A DNA stretch of 50,753 nucleotides from Phytophthora quininea (Eukaryota > Oomycota > Peronosporomycetes > Peronosporales > Peronosporaceae), in NCBI GenBank assembly GCA_011947345.1, contig JAAVTG010000036.1, positions 1 through 50,753 on the forward strand. Reading direction: 5' to 3'. The notes beneath the pieces were generated by a model that searched no databases, had not been told where the DNA came from, and saw nothing but the letters and a program-made list of their open reading frames with translations. The translations under genes were made by a program, and so were the position numbers. Shown here in pieces: positions 22,064-33,752 of the stretch. How positions within the stretch are numbered: the stretch's first letter is position 1; every line of letters begins with the position of its first letter.

Positions 22064-24152
22064 TACGCTGGCCAATATTTTTCCAAGTGTAGTGAAGTGG
22101 CAACCGAAGCTGCGTAATTCGAGTTCCGTCGCGGGTGTTTTTGCTTGACGATACAACAGCATGGAATTGGCAGACATCATGTAGCAGCAGTCTGTAGAAA
22201 CTATCACGCATCGCCAGCGTCAGCGTGCTTGTCGTAACTTCCCACTTCCGGAACTGTGGCTGGTCAACACATGGTTCCAGATCATGCTCAAACAGCGAAA
22301 TTAGAGCCCGGCAATCTTCAGTTTTCCGCTGTGCAAACAGCACAATGATCTCCTCGAGGCAAAACAGAAAGCGGCGGTGAAGGAAGCGCTCCAAATTCCC
22401 TGTCATATGGGCTGCCTTCGCTCCAATAGACTCCACTGTCTTTTCTTCTTTGCCCTCTTTCTCCGTTCCATTCGTGGAGCAGACTTTGCCTCCATCAATT
22501 TGCGCTGTTCGCTTTGCTCCTTATCCAATGTGGCGAATAAATCGTCTAATATTTCCGAGTCGCATCGACGCAACATGAAACACATCTCTATATTCTTCTT
22601 TCGCTCCAAACTTGCGTCGGATACTGGTCTCTCCCCTGGTGCATGGAGTTGATTACAAGGTTTGCTGTTCATAAACATCCGTGCCTCGCCCACAGATCGC
22701 ATCATGACAGTGAGTGGTGATCTATCAGGAATCTTAGAGGGTGGCAAAGTGGAGTCTACGGGGGTGGAGAACGCAGATTCATAAAGCGTTGCGCAGATTG
22801 CATTCACCAATGTGTTGCTCCGGCGCGTAGCAACAGTAGATGTCGTGGCGATGGCACTGTGGAATCCCACAAACGCCCGGAGAGTATTCGCACGACCATG
22901 TTCCTCTTGAGTTCGACGAGCAGCTGCTTCCTGCTCATCTTCTTGCCTACCCTCATCTGCAAGTGGCTCAGTGATCCAGAGCGAACTAGCACACTTGGAA
23001 AGGTTGGCAACGGAGAGTACGAGCTGTCGCTGACGTGTGAGTCTGGCTGGAGTGACGATAGCAGCACCTCCATCCACCTTGGTGCGAAATCCCACCGACA
23101 CGTGAGGCATTGCCAACGAAAGGCTCATGCGCTCGGACAGCACTGCCATGCCGTAAATCTTGAAAACTTCAAAGACCTCAGCAGATGTGCGCAAGATATG
23201 ATCTTCATCCAGCTGTAGCATCGCCAGTCGTACGTGTTTGGCTAGTCTGGGATCTTGCAATCCGTTTCCATCCTGAAGCAGTGCATCAACCCTCGTAGCT
23301 GCGTCGATCTGCCCGGCTGGTAAAAAGTAGTGATGCGGTGCATCCTCCGCACTCTCCTGCTTCACTCCATCCTTATACTCATCAATCAGATCCGAGAACG
23401 ACCGCTCGTCCTTGTCTTCATTTTCAACCACGTCGTGTTCAAACACTCCTTCCCGAACAACCAACTCGCCGGTTATCTCATCCAACTGCTCCTCAGGTAG
23501 ACACCCGAATGGATTGAACGCCACACTCAGTGGTCCTTTAGCCGCCATCATCGTCTCTCCTCTCTCTTGCATCGCCTTCGTTCTCTCTGCAAAGTGGCAA
23601 TGCAGCATCGTGGCCACTACAGTATCCAAATGCTGTCTATACCCTTTCAGATCGCCTCCAGTCTCGACGGTAGAACTTTTCTTGTGCGCGTGTAAACGCA
23701 GAACCAACTCGCCCACAATTGCTTCGACCACATCTGCTCGCTCCTTGATCTTCTCGGCCTTCACAGATAAAGGGTGTCTGTCAAATGACCTTCTCTTCGT
23801 ACTGCAGCGTACCCCATGGAGTCGTAAACTTTGGCCAAGTTTCGGTTGGTCACCACCGCCAATCTCAGATTGCGGTACACCGAGCGCTCAGAGGGCTATG
23901 ATGGAATTGTGACAGCAGACAGCGCCCCACCAACTCCCCAATGACGGCGTCCCCCAGCCATTCGTAGACTTCGGCCAGAGCTCTGGAATTGACCGAGCTC
24001 TGCAGCGCCTGGAAGTGCGCCACGATCTCCGACGAGTTGCCAGATATCTGCGTACCGTCGGCATGCTTTACTCGCTTGATCCGCTTGAGACTCGCCGCAA
24101 TGTCGCCCTCCGAGCAGCTCCGGCGTCGGGTCTTGCGCATTCGCTTGGTCAT
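22035..24152 (-). CDS. RNase III-like protein with an R3H-like C-terminus
   Basis: Start ATG 24152 (MTKRMRKTRRRSCSE, basic). Two RNase III signatures are visible: EWLGDAVIGELVGRCLL (usual EFLGDAVL) and, about 80 residues later, RADVVEAIVGEL (usual ADVVEALIGA), including the acidic catalytic positions. A long middle region (about 400 residues) is unassigned. Near the C-terminus, SFYRLLLHDVCQFHAVVSSS has the RxxxH pattern of an R3H single-strand nucleic-acid-binding domain. The protein is therefore probably an RNA-processing nuclease, nuclear or mitochondrial. Frame breaks sit at plus-strand GGG 23893-23895, around CCCC 23812-23815 (or GGG 23772-23774) and TTTT 22441-22444; each is healed by one base. 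No dsRNA-binding domain, helicase or PAZ was seen, so it is not a full Dicer. Confidence 0.6.
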
Positions 24153-24274
24153 GATTGATTGTGTCGAAGTGGTGTAAACACACACAAAAGTTCAGATTAG
24201 TGCATATTTTGTGTAAGGCTGGCAATCATTCACCGATCCGCCACGTGACGCACGGGTGACTCGGAGTGGACGAG

Positions 24275-26367
24275 ATGCTGCGGCTTTCTCGGTACGAAGG
24301 CGTCCCCATGTTTATATAGTGGATTTTTTAACTTAACTGTGCGTATCTGCAGCTTGGGCGGGTCGACGTTGTCGCTAGTTCGCGCTCGGATCAGTGGCAG
24401 CTCCAGTACCGGTCGATTCGGGGCTCTAGAGGCTCCCAGCTGCTGTTCTCGACGTTCAGTGCCTCCAAGGATGATGAACCAAAAGATGCCATCAAGGAAG
24501 GAGGAGCTAGCCAAGGTGAGGCGCTGTAGGGAGCAATCCAGTCGAAGTTACGTTGTATTTAACGTAAATTATCGGTTGATTGTGTTACGTTTCCCAGGCT
24601 CCTGCTAAAGCTGGGGAAGTCAAGAGGCTGCTGTCGCTGTACAAACCGGAGAAGAAGCCGCTGGCAATCTCGATCTCCGCTCTGGGCGTCTCCACATTCA
24701 TTACCATGTGTGTCCCGTACGGAATGGGAAAAGTCATTGACGTGGTGACTGCTGGCTCTGCTGCGGCCATGCCACTACCCACGGTGGTGACGCTACTGGG
24801 CGGACTCTTTGCTGCTGGGTCCATCGCCAATGTCATCCGTGTGGACACCAGCAACATGATCGGAGAGCGGATCACTAACAGGTTGAGGCAGGACACGTAC
24901 GCGTCCATTTTGAAGCAGGAGCTGGGATTCTTCGACGCGTCACGCACAGGGGAGCTGCTGAATCGTCTGAGTGCAGATACAACACTCATTGGAAAGGTGC
25001 TGAGCGACAATGTCGCCAGCGGACTGCGCAGTTCTGGGCAAGCGCTGGGCAGTGTCGCGATGATCTTCGTCACCTGTCCACAGCTGGCGATGGTCATGTT
25101 GTCTGTGGTGCCGCCGATTGCCATTGGGGCTGTTAGTTATGGCCGATACGTGAAGAACCTCACGACGAAGGTACAAACTCAACTGAGTGGTGCGACGGAA
25201 GTGGCAGAAGAGAAGTTGGGGAACATTCGCGTAGTGCGTTGGTTCTCGAAGGAGCCACATGAGGTGGATATTCATCGCGAGAAGGTGGACGAAGTGCTAG
25301 CTCTGGCTCGTAAGCGTTCGCTCGCAAGTGCTACGTTCTTTGGCGGCGTGGATTTCGGTGTGAAGATGAGCATGCTCGGCGTGCTAGGCTACGGCGGTCA
25401 GATGGTGGTGGATGGAGTTCTCACTAGCGGCGACCTCACTTCCTTCCTGCTTTACACGTTGTACGTCGGCTTCTCATTCGCGGGCTTGTCTTCGTTCTAC
25501 GCAGAGTTAATGAAGGGCATTGGCGCTTCCTCGCGAGTGTTCGAGCTGCTTAACCGGCAGCCAAAGATCCGTGAGCCCGAGGGAGGGTGGGCGTCGCTGC
25601 CATCTCCTTTCAAGGGCCACATCCAGTTCCAGAACGTCGCGTTCGCATATCCAACTCGCCCGGAGTCGAACATCTTCCGAGACCTGAACCTGGAGGTGTT
25701 GCCAAACGAAACGCTGGCCCTTGTTGGTCCTAGTGGCTGCGGTAAATCGTCAGTGATGTCGCTGCTTGCTCGCTTTTATGAGCTAGACGGTCCTGGATGC
25801 AGTGGCAAGATCTCGCTGGATGGCACCGATATCGCTACACTCAACCCGTCAGAACTGCGCAGCCTCATGGGTGCAGTTCCACAGGAGCCTCCGCTTTTTG
25901 CGTGTTCGATTCGAGACAACATTGCCTACGGCTGTTCTGAAGGCCAGGAGGCGACGCTGGAGGACGTCGTCTGGGCTGCAAAGACTGCAAATGCCCACGA
26001 ATTTATCGAGTCCTTCCCGAATGGATACGACACGATTGTTGGAGAGCGGGGCCAAGCACTCTCAGGCGGCCAGAAGCAGCGTGTTGCCATTGCACGAGCG
26101 CTTATTAAACGCCCGAAAATTCTCATTTTGGATGAGGCCACGTCGGCTTTAGATCCTGAAAGCGAGCGCCTGGTGCAAGATGCTGTGGATCGCGCGAAAC
26201 AAGGACGTACGGTCATTCTGGTGGCACATCGACTATCCACGATCAAAAGCGCTGACCGCATTGCTGTGGTCTCGGATGGACGCGTCGTGGAACAAGGCAC
26301 GTTCGACGAGCTTGCCTCTCGAAAGGACAGCACGTTTACCCACGTCGTGCTGAATGGACAGAGCTAG
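24275..26367 (+). CDS. ABC half transporter, mitochondrial ABCB8/ABCB10-like
   Basis: Exporter with one membrane domain and one ATPase domain. Exons 24275-24291, 24353-24515 and 24598-26367 splice in frame (17+163+1770 nt), giving about 649 residues. The TMD includes the ABCB-type ELGFFDASRTGELLNRLSAD and VAEEKLGNIRVVRWFSKE. The NBD has Walker A GPSGCGKSS, Q-loop VPQEPPLF, signature LSGGQKQR, Walker B ILILDEATSALD and H-loop AHRLST, all complete. The Arg/Ser-rich N-terminus from the first two exons suggests a mitochondrial presequence, though another frame of exon 2 also looks presequence-like. It is divergent from the RNase III-like gene, 122 bp apart, so they likely share a promoter region. 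No frame break was seen. Confidence 0.88.
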
Positions 26368-26535
26368 GTACGAACATGTGAGGGGTGTTACCAGACATAG
26401 AGATGATGTGACGCTGTATTCGTATTTGTTTTCTTGCCTGTTAATCAATTGAACGCTGGTTTGCTGGAAGTGAAGACAAGAATGCAGAGCTGTCAGTGGT
26501 GTATGACCGGATAGAACAATCCAGTAGTAAGGAAC

Positions 26536-28116
26536 TTACACTGATTTCAGGTACTCTTTGGTGAAGAAGTCGAGCGGTAAATTCCCGTTGCGAACCGCCG
26601 ACACTGCAGCTGCGCCGCTTCCAACTGGCGTCGTCGCTCGGTTTCCTTCTTCACCTCCGTCGCTTTGAGTGGATTCGCTTTCGCCGTCACGGCTCGATTT
26701 GTTACTAGCCTCGAAGCTTATGAATGGCGTGGTAGTATCCGGAAGACTTGCTGAGGTATGAAGTGTTGGGATGGCATCTTCACAATGTCTCCGTTCCTTT
26801 CGACCCGAAGACTGAGAGTTCCAACTCGATTCAAGTGCATCGGTATTGCTGACGACTGGCTTGTCGGACGGGAAGAGGTGGGTGTACAAGAGCGTCAAAA
26901 CTTCGTCATGGGCTAACAACCGTTCGATGAGCCTCACTCGGTCAGAAGGTGTGAAATCGTCCAGCTCAACTTCGAACTTCAGGTGGTGAGTTTTCCTACT
27001 GGAAGCGATGCTCGAGTTCCTCTTGCTGCAGCCCCGTTTGGTTTGTAAGTGACTTCCGATCAACGACCGAGTGTGGACCAGCGTCACGTCTTCTACCCAC
27101 TTCTTCCTTAATGGAATCGACACATTGCACGAACAATTTTTCAAGTGGAGAGAGCCCGGTTCCATCGTCTCGGCGCATTAATCGCTGCTGCTTTCTCGCT
27201 GCTGTAAGGTCATTGGATTTCTCCTGGAGCTCCCGTTTCAAGCTTCGGATTTGGCGCTTTAACTTTTCTTCTCGTTCCTCCGCAAGCGCCACCGATTGCC
27301 CTGCAGTGGTCATGTCCAAGTTCAATTGCGGCAAACCAGGAACTGGCAACATTGCAGACACGCTTTGACTGTCCTGTGGACCTCGCTTCGGCTGTTTAAA
27401 GCTCGACCGGTTTTGCGAGTCGAAAGGTGGGAACACACCAGTGTCCAATCCGGAGTTATTGCCCGGTCCAGCCAAACGAACGTCAAGTTCTGCTCGCAAC
27501 AACTTGTTCTGCTTCTTGCAGGCCTTCAGCTGCTTCTCAAGCCAATTTCGGTCCTCCTCGATCGCTTCCAAGTTTTCTTTCATGTACTTGAGATCTTTGG
27601 TCATCGTCGTCGTGAAGGCATCCAGACGCAAGGCCTCTTTCCTGTACCAGTCACGTTCGTCCTCAATCTTTTGATTTTCTCCGACTTGTTTTCGACCGTC
27701 TCGTTGCGATGGACTTTTTCACGCATCTCGTGGAGTTCTTTCTGTACGTTGTACATGTGAGCTCGGTACGCAGCCATAAAGTCTCGCTCCTGTCGTGCCA
27801 ACACTGCGCTAATCTGTACGAAGTGCAAACTTCTGATGAGGAAAAGCACCGTATGCTCCCAAGTCCAACGGCTGTGTTTACCTTTTCTGACAGAGATCCG
27901 ACCACATCGTGAAGCTGAGCATGTTTCTCCCGGACGATCAGCATTCTATCGACATGGAGTGAGTCAACCAAACGAAATAGTAACGAAGAAATGATCTTAC
28001 GCTGGGGTATCGGCGACTGCGCTGGAGTTCTGTCCATTGTTGCCAGCACCTGCAATCCGATTGAGTGACGTCAAGAAGGTCTCCTTGGAGAAGACCTCGG
28101 TGTTCTCTTGGTTCAT
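26536..28116 (-). CDS. Conserved coiled-coil protein, function unknown
   Basis: Exons on minus: 28116-28001, 27945-27882, 27813 to about 27101, and 27021-26536. The first three introns are well defined (GTAAGA, GTAAAC donors; ATAG, ACAG acceptors). The last (GTGGGT...GCAAG, 79 nt) is my best reading of a frame change. The centre is long coiled coil rich in Glu/Lys/Arg (ERDFMAAYRAHMYNVQKELH, DERDWYRKEALRLDAF, EEDRNWLEKQLKACKKQNK). The C-terminus has FTPSDRVRLIERLLAHDEV and ends in FFTKEYLKSV. One base is missing at plus-strand TTTT 27669-27672. The style recalls flagellar or centrosomal coiled-coil proteins, which is inference. It is divergent from the SPRY gene. Confidence 0.6.
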
Positions 28117-28344
28117 CGAAACTCTGTCAAAGAACGCGGAAGGGTGAGAGCTGGAAACTCGACGATGATCAAAAGGACTGCCAGCCAGTTCAAGGTCATC
28201 AGAACGCACGGAAATAGCAGACAGCATGCACAATGATCAAGACGAGAAACGCCTTGAATTCCGACAGGAACTTTCAGGAATTTCTATAGGACGCCGTGGT
28301 TTTGAACGACGCTTCGATTGTCTCCAGCTGCGAACCAAACCATC

Positions 28345-30698
28345 ATGAATCCCGATTCGCAAGCTTTTCCAACCCCACCGATTTCTTCATTCCCACCAGC
28401 GGAGATTTTCTACGACACGGACTACAGTGATGACAGTGACAGCGATGTTGAGGACGTGTTAGGCGCCGACGATTTCGTCAGTGTGGCTCAAGATCTCCTG
28501 TTAGTGAAGCTGCGCTGCTTCCACCCAAAGTTGGAGATGGCGGGATTATCTTCAGCTTTCCAACGCGAGTTTGGCGTTGTGAGAGATTCGCAAGAGCTGG
28601 AAGATCGACTTCAAAAGTTACAGACGCCAGAATTCCGATCGCTGTTCGTGCTGTATCTGAAGGCGGTGAGTATCTCCAAAGAATCGCAGTACTCGACTAA
28701 TACTGGATCGGGGATTCTGCCAGAGTATCAAGCACAGCTGGAGAGCACTCGCACGTCTTGCGAGACGCAATTGTTCCAGATGATGTACGATCTCGAAAAG
28801 GCTCATCAGGAATCCTCCGAGATGCTGGCGGTCGAAGTTTCGGGACGGAACTTCCCAAATATTCACGTACAGTGTCGAAAGCGGAGCTTCGTCGTTGTTG
28901 TAAATCCGTCGACGATTTGTTCCGTCGCCAGGTGGAAGGAGAGACTACGGCTCCAAACCAGGCCTTCACATTGGTCGCAGCACAAACTCTGAACGAGAAG
29001 CTGGTCATCACGGACACAGCTCCTCGGTACGAGTCGTGCAATGTGTTCAACCACTTCGAACAGCCCGTTTTCGATCGACTGGTTCTGTTTGCGAGAGACC
29101 CAGAAATTGTGGAGCGTTTGGCATTGCAACGGCAGCAGCAACAAGAATCCAATCGAATCAAACAGCAGTTCTCGCACCAGATCCGATCCATTTTCGAGAC
29201 GCTACGTATTAAGCAAGCAGAGAAGCTTGAAAAGTTGCAGAATGAAGAGTTTGACACGATCAAAAGTCAGCTGGAGACGGCCCTGGAGGCGGATCTGCAG
29301 CATATTCGTCAGATGCACACGGCACTACTCAACCACGAACAAGCGAAAATTAACGCCAAGTACGAGGAGCAAAGAGCGGCTCTGGACGAAACGTTGACGG
29401 CCATGCAACGGGACGTAGCAGCTTTGCAGAAGAAATGCGACAGCAGTGGATGGCATGGACTGGAGCGGCTCATTATGACGACCTCTCTCCAAGTAGAACG
29501 GATCTTCGGCACGAGTGAGTATCTGCTTCGCCTTCTCATCCTAGCAGAAGACCTCGATGCCGAGGCGTTGAGACGAGCTCTAGTGACCTACATCAGCGAA
29601 GAGAACAAGTTGCCGCAGTTTGTACTCCGCCGTGAACTCACCAGCAAGATGATTGCTGACACGACAGTGCTGGCAATTCTGAAAGCGTCGACGACGAAAG
29701 ATCTTCGCGAGGTGGAGAGCTACGGGGCGAAGTTCCTGCATCAAGATCTGGTATCTCGCGAACTCCACACCCGGAAGGTCGAGTTTGGTCGCTTCTTGGC
29801 CGGACTCACCAACGACCGACTCCGAGCAGCTCGTCGATACGCAGTCGCAAAGAAAACTACTCGCAAGCTCAAGGAACCGCCGAGATTCGTGGATAACCAA
29901 CGTGAGGACGGTGTTGACTCTGGAGTGGTTCTAGACGCTGAATTCGATCGGTTCGCTTCTGCTTTAGAAGATTTCCAAGAGACCTTGTCACAAGAATTCA
30001 CTCGTCGCCGAGAGTTTTCCAGTGTGAAAATGGACAGTACGGATGTCGAGAACGACGTGAGTTTCTCGTCTGAAGACTGCCTATTACAACTCGAGGCATC
30101 CCATCGATATTGCACTGTGCTTGCGACGAAAGAGCGTCGACAAGGAGAGTCTGGCAAGTGGATGTTTGAAGTCACAATCGAAATGTTTGGTGGGGATGGC
30201 GAAAGTTTGCTGCTCGGATGGGAAGTTCCGCGAAGTACTAGCGATGCCAGTACTGCTTCTGGATCAATGGTGCCTGGAATTTCGCCTAGTGAGGATGGCC
30301 GAAGTTTTGGCGTCACTTGGCAAGCAGACGGAGGGTTGGACATGGGAATGTTGCATGCCAACGGGGTGTCCAAGTCTGGAGTACCTAGTTTCCGAGCTGG
30401 GGATGTTATCGGATGTACTATCGATCAAGACCAATCTGTGCCGCAGCTGCAATTCTATCTCAACGGAGACTTAACTCTCCCGCTGCGTCGATCTGCCAAT
30501 TCGACTGGAGTTTCAACTGCGAGTTCTGAGCTATCGACACACTTTGGAATCGCAGTGACCAACCCAGCCTATCGGTTAATTCCAGTCGTGTCAATGTATT
30601 CTTCCAGCAAGAAGCCGCAAATGCGAGTCAACTTCAACTTCCGAGGCGACTTCAAGTTCCCAGTCGCAAATTTCGATCCATTCGGCGCTCCTTTGTAA
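28345..30698 (+). CDS. Coiled-coil protein with a C-terminal SPRY domain
   Basis: Single-exon gene of about 784 residues from ATG 28345. The N-terminal 190 residues are acidic then helical. The middle is coiled coil (QQQQESNRIKQQFSHQIRSI, EEQRAALDETLTAMQRDV). The C-terminal 200 residues form a SPRY domain: SGKWMFEVTIEMFG, LLLGWEV, DGRSFGVTWQADGG, FRAGDVIGCTIDQ, LQFYLNGDL and a terminal RVNFNFRGDFKF. SPRY domains are protein-interaction modules; the partner is unknown. One base is missing at CCC 28854-28856, joining the two frames. The gene is divergent from the coiled-coil protein (229 bp between starts) and ends only about 10 bp before the inverted duplication begins. Confidence 0.75.
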
Positions 30699-31759
30699 AG
30701 TTTTAAATAAGCTTTTGAAAAGAGTCTCCTTGGATGGAGCAGTGGCTGGAGTTGAGCAAACGACGACTCGAGTTGGACGTGATGACCCAGACCGACCATG
30801 GACTGACGCCTGCAGCAGTGGAGTATTTTCATTTACAACGTCAGAAGATTGTGCAGGGAGCTCGCCTAGAAGCAAACGCCAACAAGGAGTAGTGATGAGT
30901 CGAAGTGGGGTCTTTTCAAAACGATGTTGTGGAAGATTTACTTCGAAGTACGTAAACTGCAAGCGATAAAGAAGTTGTGAATCGGAAAGCCTGAAGATGT
31001 TGCTGTCCTTCCCCTCCGTTTCATCCTGCAGCTTTTTGAGAATTTGTCGACGCTTGAGAGCAAGGTACTGCTTGGCTTCCTCCGACAAATTGTCTTCGCG
31101 CTGGGTCATGATGTCCAGCTTCAGTCTCTGCGCCATCGTCTCAGCCTGTTTCATCTGGGTCTGCTCTCCAAGTGATGCCATAGCTGGCTGGGGTTCGGTG
31201 GAGGTTAAGCGATGCAGGACACGTCGACTGCAAGTGTTGTTGTCGTCGCTCCTGGGACGTGACTTGGTCGGTTCAGGACACTCGAGCGGATCGTCGACCA
31301 TCAGCAGCAGCTTGAGAATGGTCCACCACTTTTCGTGTTCCACGAGTTTCCTCGCGACGGGTTTGTATTTGTTCGCGCGCTTCTTAGTGAGCCGAAAATC
31401 CTTGGTGGCTTTTCAAAGGCCTCGACTCGGCAGATGTCGGCGGGCTGACTGCGGAGACGTAGGTCCTTCCATGCCAGAGCGAACCATTTCAGGAACGTGA
31501 CCAGGTCGAGACGCAGAGCTTCCCTCGACCGCTGCAGCTCCTCGACTAGACCAGGTGGCGACGATGCGGGTTGGGATTGAACCTTGAGGCAGAAGGAGCG
31601 ATAGTTGTCTCCCTCTGGGTCACTGATCAAGTCCAGCGTCCATGGTGATCCCTCTTCGGCCGCACCGAGAGCAGCCTTGATCCAGGCCTCACTCAGAGCT
31701 GTGGCGTCGACTGCACTCATCTTGTGGACCGATCCCGTTAGACTGGTTGACTTCTTCAT
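30591..31759 (-). CDS. SANT/trihelix-like family protein, copy A (left arm)
   Basis: Starts MKKSTSLTGSVHKMSAVD at 31759. Contains the family pattern: helix SEAWIKAALGAAEEG, RSFCLKVQSQP, a third helix ending VTFLKWFALAWKDLR, HEKWWTILKLL, a disordered linker, and the C-terminal motif RLKLDIMTQREDNLSEEAKQYLALKRRQIL. The three-helix layout with spaced Trp resembles SANT/trihelix or NAM-associated plant proteins, so a DNA-binding role is inferred. The frame breaks at plus-strand TTTT 31410-31413, and the right-arm copy has the same break. The open frame runs beyond the usual family end, antisense over the fragment at 30733-30891 and into the SPRY gene's 3' end, so the true stop is uncertain. Confidence 0.5.
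30733..30891 (+). pseudogene. Duplicated C-terminal fragment of SANT-like copy C
   Basis: The plus strand encodes MEQWLELSKRRLELDVMTQ and the following residues to NANKE and a stop, almost identical to the C-terminus of copy C near 41756-41915. There is no upstream exon here: the match ends about 10 bp after the SPRY stop codon. It is the tail of a neighbouring gene carried along by the inverted duplication. Confidence 0.7.
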
Positions 31760-31809
31760 CGTACCCCGTCTCCAATATCGCTAGGTTGTTCTACTGTCGT
31801 CCTTACTTC

Positions 31810-32532
31810 ACGCGATCTCGTCTCCTCTCTTCTTCGAGCTGTGCGACGCCTGGATCAAGGCCACCATCGCGGCCTACGAGCGGGGAACGCCGTTGGTGCT
31901 GACCCAGATTCAGGATCTCTCGACGACGGATTCGGCCCGCGGGTTCTGGTCGCGCGTTCAGATGGAAGTCGCGACGACCTCACCGTCGGAGTCGCCAACA
32001 GAGAGACGCCGCGTTTGGCCCCTTGAAGAACTCAAGATGCAATGGGAGATCATGCGCCTCGATTGGCCGAGTACCTCGAGATCTACTTCACGGGCTGCGC
32101 AAACTTCCTCGATGGTTGCGAGTGTGCGGAGAATTGCTCGGATGATGCTCTTCGCGCTACAACGGCTGCGTTCCGATGGAGAGGAAGCCCGTGGGTGATG
32201 AACGAAGGGCTTGCGAGAAGACTCGTCCGACATGAACGGTGGTGGAGCATTCAAAGTCCACGGACCGGCCGGCGATGACAGTAGTTGGCGATACGCCACC
32301 GAGACGGAAAAGTAATGACAGCGCAGACCGTCGAGTGCATCGGCGGTTGGACGCGTCGGAGCCACCAAACAAAGATCAAGAGATGACAGCTGCAGTGACG
32401 CAGCAGAGACTGGAGCTCGACATTATGACGAAGAGTGACGAGGGGCTTTCAAGTGCGGCCAAGGAGTATCTCCACCTCAAGCGATAGCAGATTTTGCGGA
32501 GGCTACAAGAAGAGATGAAGGAGGAAGACTGA
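31810..32532 (+). pseudogene. SANT-like family copy B, decayed
   Basis: Family segments are recognisable in order but in different frames: ELCDAWIKATIAAYERGTPL, FWSRVQMEVA, WPLEELKMQWEIMRLDW, then LVRHERWWSIQ, then the C-terminal RLELDIMTKSDEGLSSAAKE. No ATG aligns with the start of other copies. An in-frame TAG at 32485-32487 replaces the CAG/CGG of other copies within the last motif (LKR stop QILRRLQ). With several frame changes plus a nonsense codon, this one is probably a true pseudogene. Confidence 0.6.
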
Positions 32533-32603
32533 GAGGGGAGGAGAGTATCCTTTTTCACAGCACCAGAAGTTCCGATCCCGCTGGCGAAGATCTGAAGGAG
32601 TCC

Positions 32604-33307
32604 ATGGCCACGTCTTCGCCGCTCTCGACTGACATGTGCAGTGCCTGGATCAAAGCTGCCATCACCGCTTATGAACAAGGAAACCCCTTGGTTCTAGAGC
32701 AGACTTGGGACGTCTCAATTGACCCTGGTCGCTCATTTTGGTCTCGTGTTCAGTCGGAACTTGGACACGGTAGTTGGCCAATTGATCAGCTGCAGGCGCA
32801 ATGGGAATCGATACGCCACGAGTTGGTCAGGTATCTCAACGTCTTCGTGCTGAAGTGGACAATGCTTAGGGCGAGAAGTCCGGAAGCCGCAAGCTATACG
32901 ACCGAGGCCCTTCGCGCGGCATCGGCAGCTTTTACCGTCAAGCAGGACCCAGAGAATGTGACAATGGCCACGCAGCTTGTCCAGCATGACAAGTGGTGGA
33001 GCATTTTGAAGCCTCTGATGACGAACGAGATGCCAAACGTGGGGACAATTCAGCCAAGAAGTGAAGATGGCGCAACTAACCGTCGAGTGCGTCCTCGACT
33101 GATCCTCCAAAAGACACCCCTCGACTGACCAACCAAGCTCAGATGAAGACGGGTGAAGTGTTGCAGCAGCGACTGGAGCTCGATATCATGAGCAAGAGCG
33201 ACGAGGGGCTCTCTGTCGAGGCGAAAGAGTATTTCAAGCTCGAGAGGCAGCAGATTCTCAAGAAACTGCGAGACGAAGTGAAAGACGACGAGACCGAAGA
33301 GGAATAA
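32604..33307 (+). CDS. SANT-like family copy D
   Basis: Nearly complete copy from ATG 32604 (MATSSPLSTDMCSAWIKAA). It shows FWSRVQSELG, WPIDQLQAQWESIRHELVRY, a helix LRAASAAFTV, and HDKWWSILKPLMTNEMPN. After a break at CCCC 33117-33120 it ends with QQRLELDIMSKSDEGLSVEA, KEYFKLERQQILKKL and an acidic tail to TAA 33305-33307. One added C restores a single frame of about 234 residues. This is the best reference for the short form of the family. Function unknown; DNA binding is inferred from the SANT/trihelix-like layout. Confidence 0.55.
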
Positions 33308-33701
33308 CTGGAAGGTAGCAAGTGTTCACGGATTGTCTATTGGTGGGGAGTGCTGTCCTGTCGACGTCGGCAGATGTGCGAAGTAAGTTATCCCGATCAA
33401 CTTGCGGGGCTGCCAAACACGATAAACAACGAAAATCTGGTCGTGAAGCAAAACTGCTGCCAATTTTGCTGCCACACGTAAGCATAGAGCGCGTTGTATT
33501 TGATGATTCAAGTGTTGCCGTGCTACGGCATGTTCTCTCTCGAATTCGGGTCGCTCTGCAAGGATGACCGCTCGATCCCGATCCACGTTTCGACGCGGTA
33601 CGGGTTGCCGCTTGAGGATTCTGGGTTTCAACAGTGGCGGCAATTTGGGTGACACCCACCACAGCGATAAGGACGAACGTCACGCATTTCACGAGCTGCA
33701 T
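33258..33701 (-). CDS. Secreted peptide family member 1 (extended frame)
   Basis: ATG 33701 opens with a signal peptide MQLVKCVTFVLIAVVGVTQI, followed by ATVETQNPQAATRTASKRGSG. This pairs with member 8 at 39327, which stops after 52 residues. Here the frame runs on to 147 codons, the distal part antisense over copy D, so only the first 45 or so residues are trusted. An Inr-like TCATTTTCCATTTGG lies at 33753-33767 (minus). Confidence 0.5.
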   Translation of the reverse strand: MQLVKCVTFVLIAVVGVTQIAATVETQNPQAATRTASKRGSGSSGHPCRATRIRERTCRSTATLESSNTTRSMLTCGSKIGSSFASRPDFRCLSCLAAPQVDRDNLLRTSADVDRTALPTNRQSVNTCYLPVIPLRSRRLSLRLAVS

Positions 33702-33752
33702 CTTGTTCTTCTTAGTCTTGGATTCTTGGGTTTTGGCTTACTTCTACCGTTT

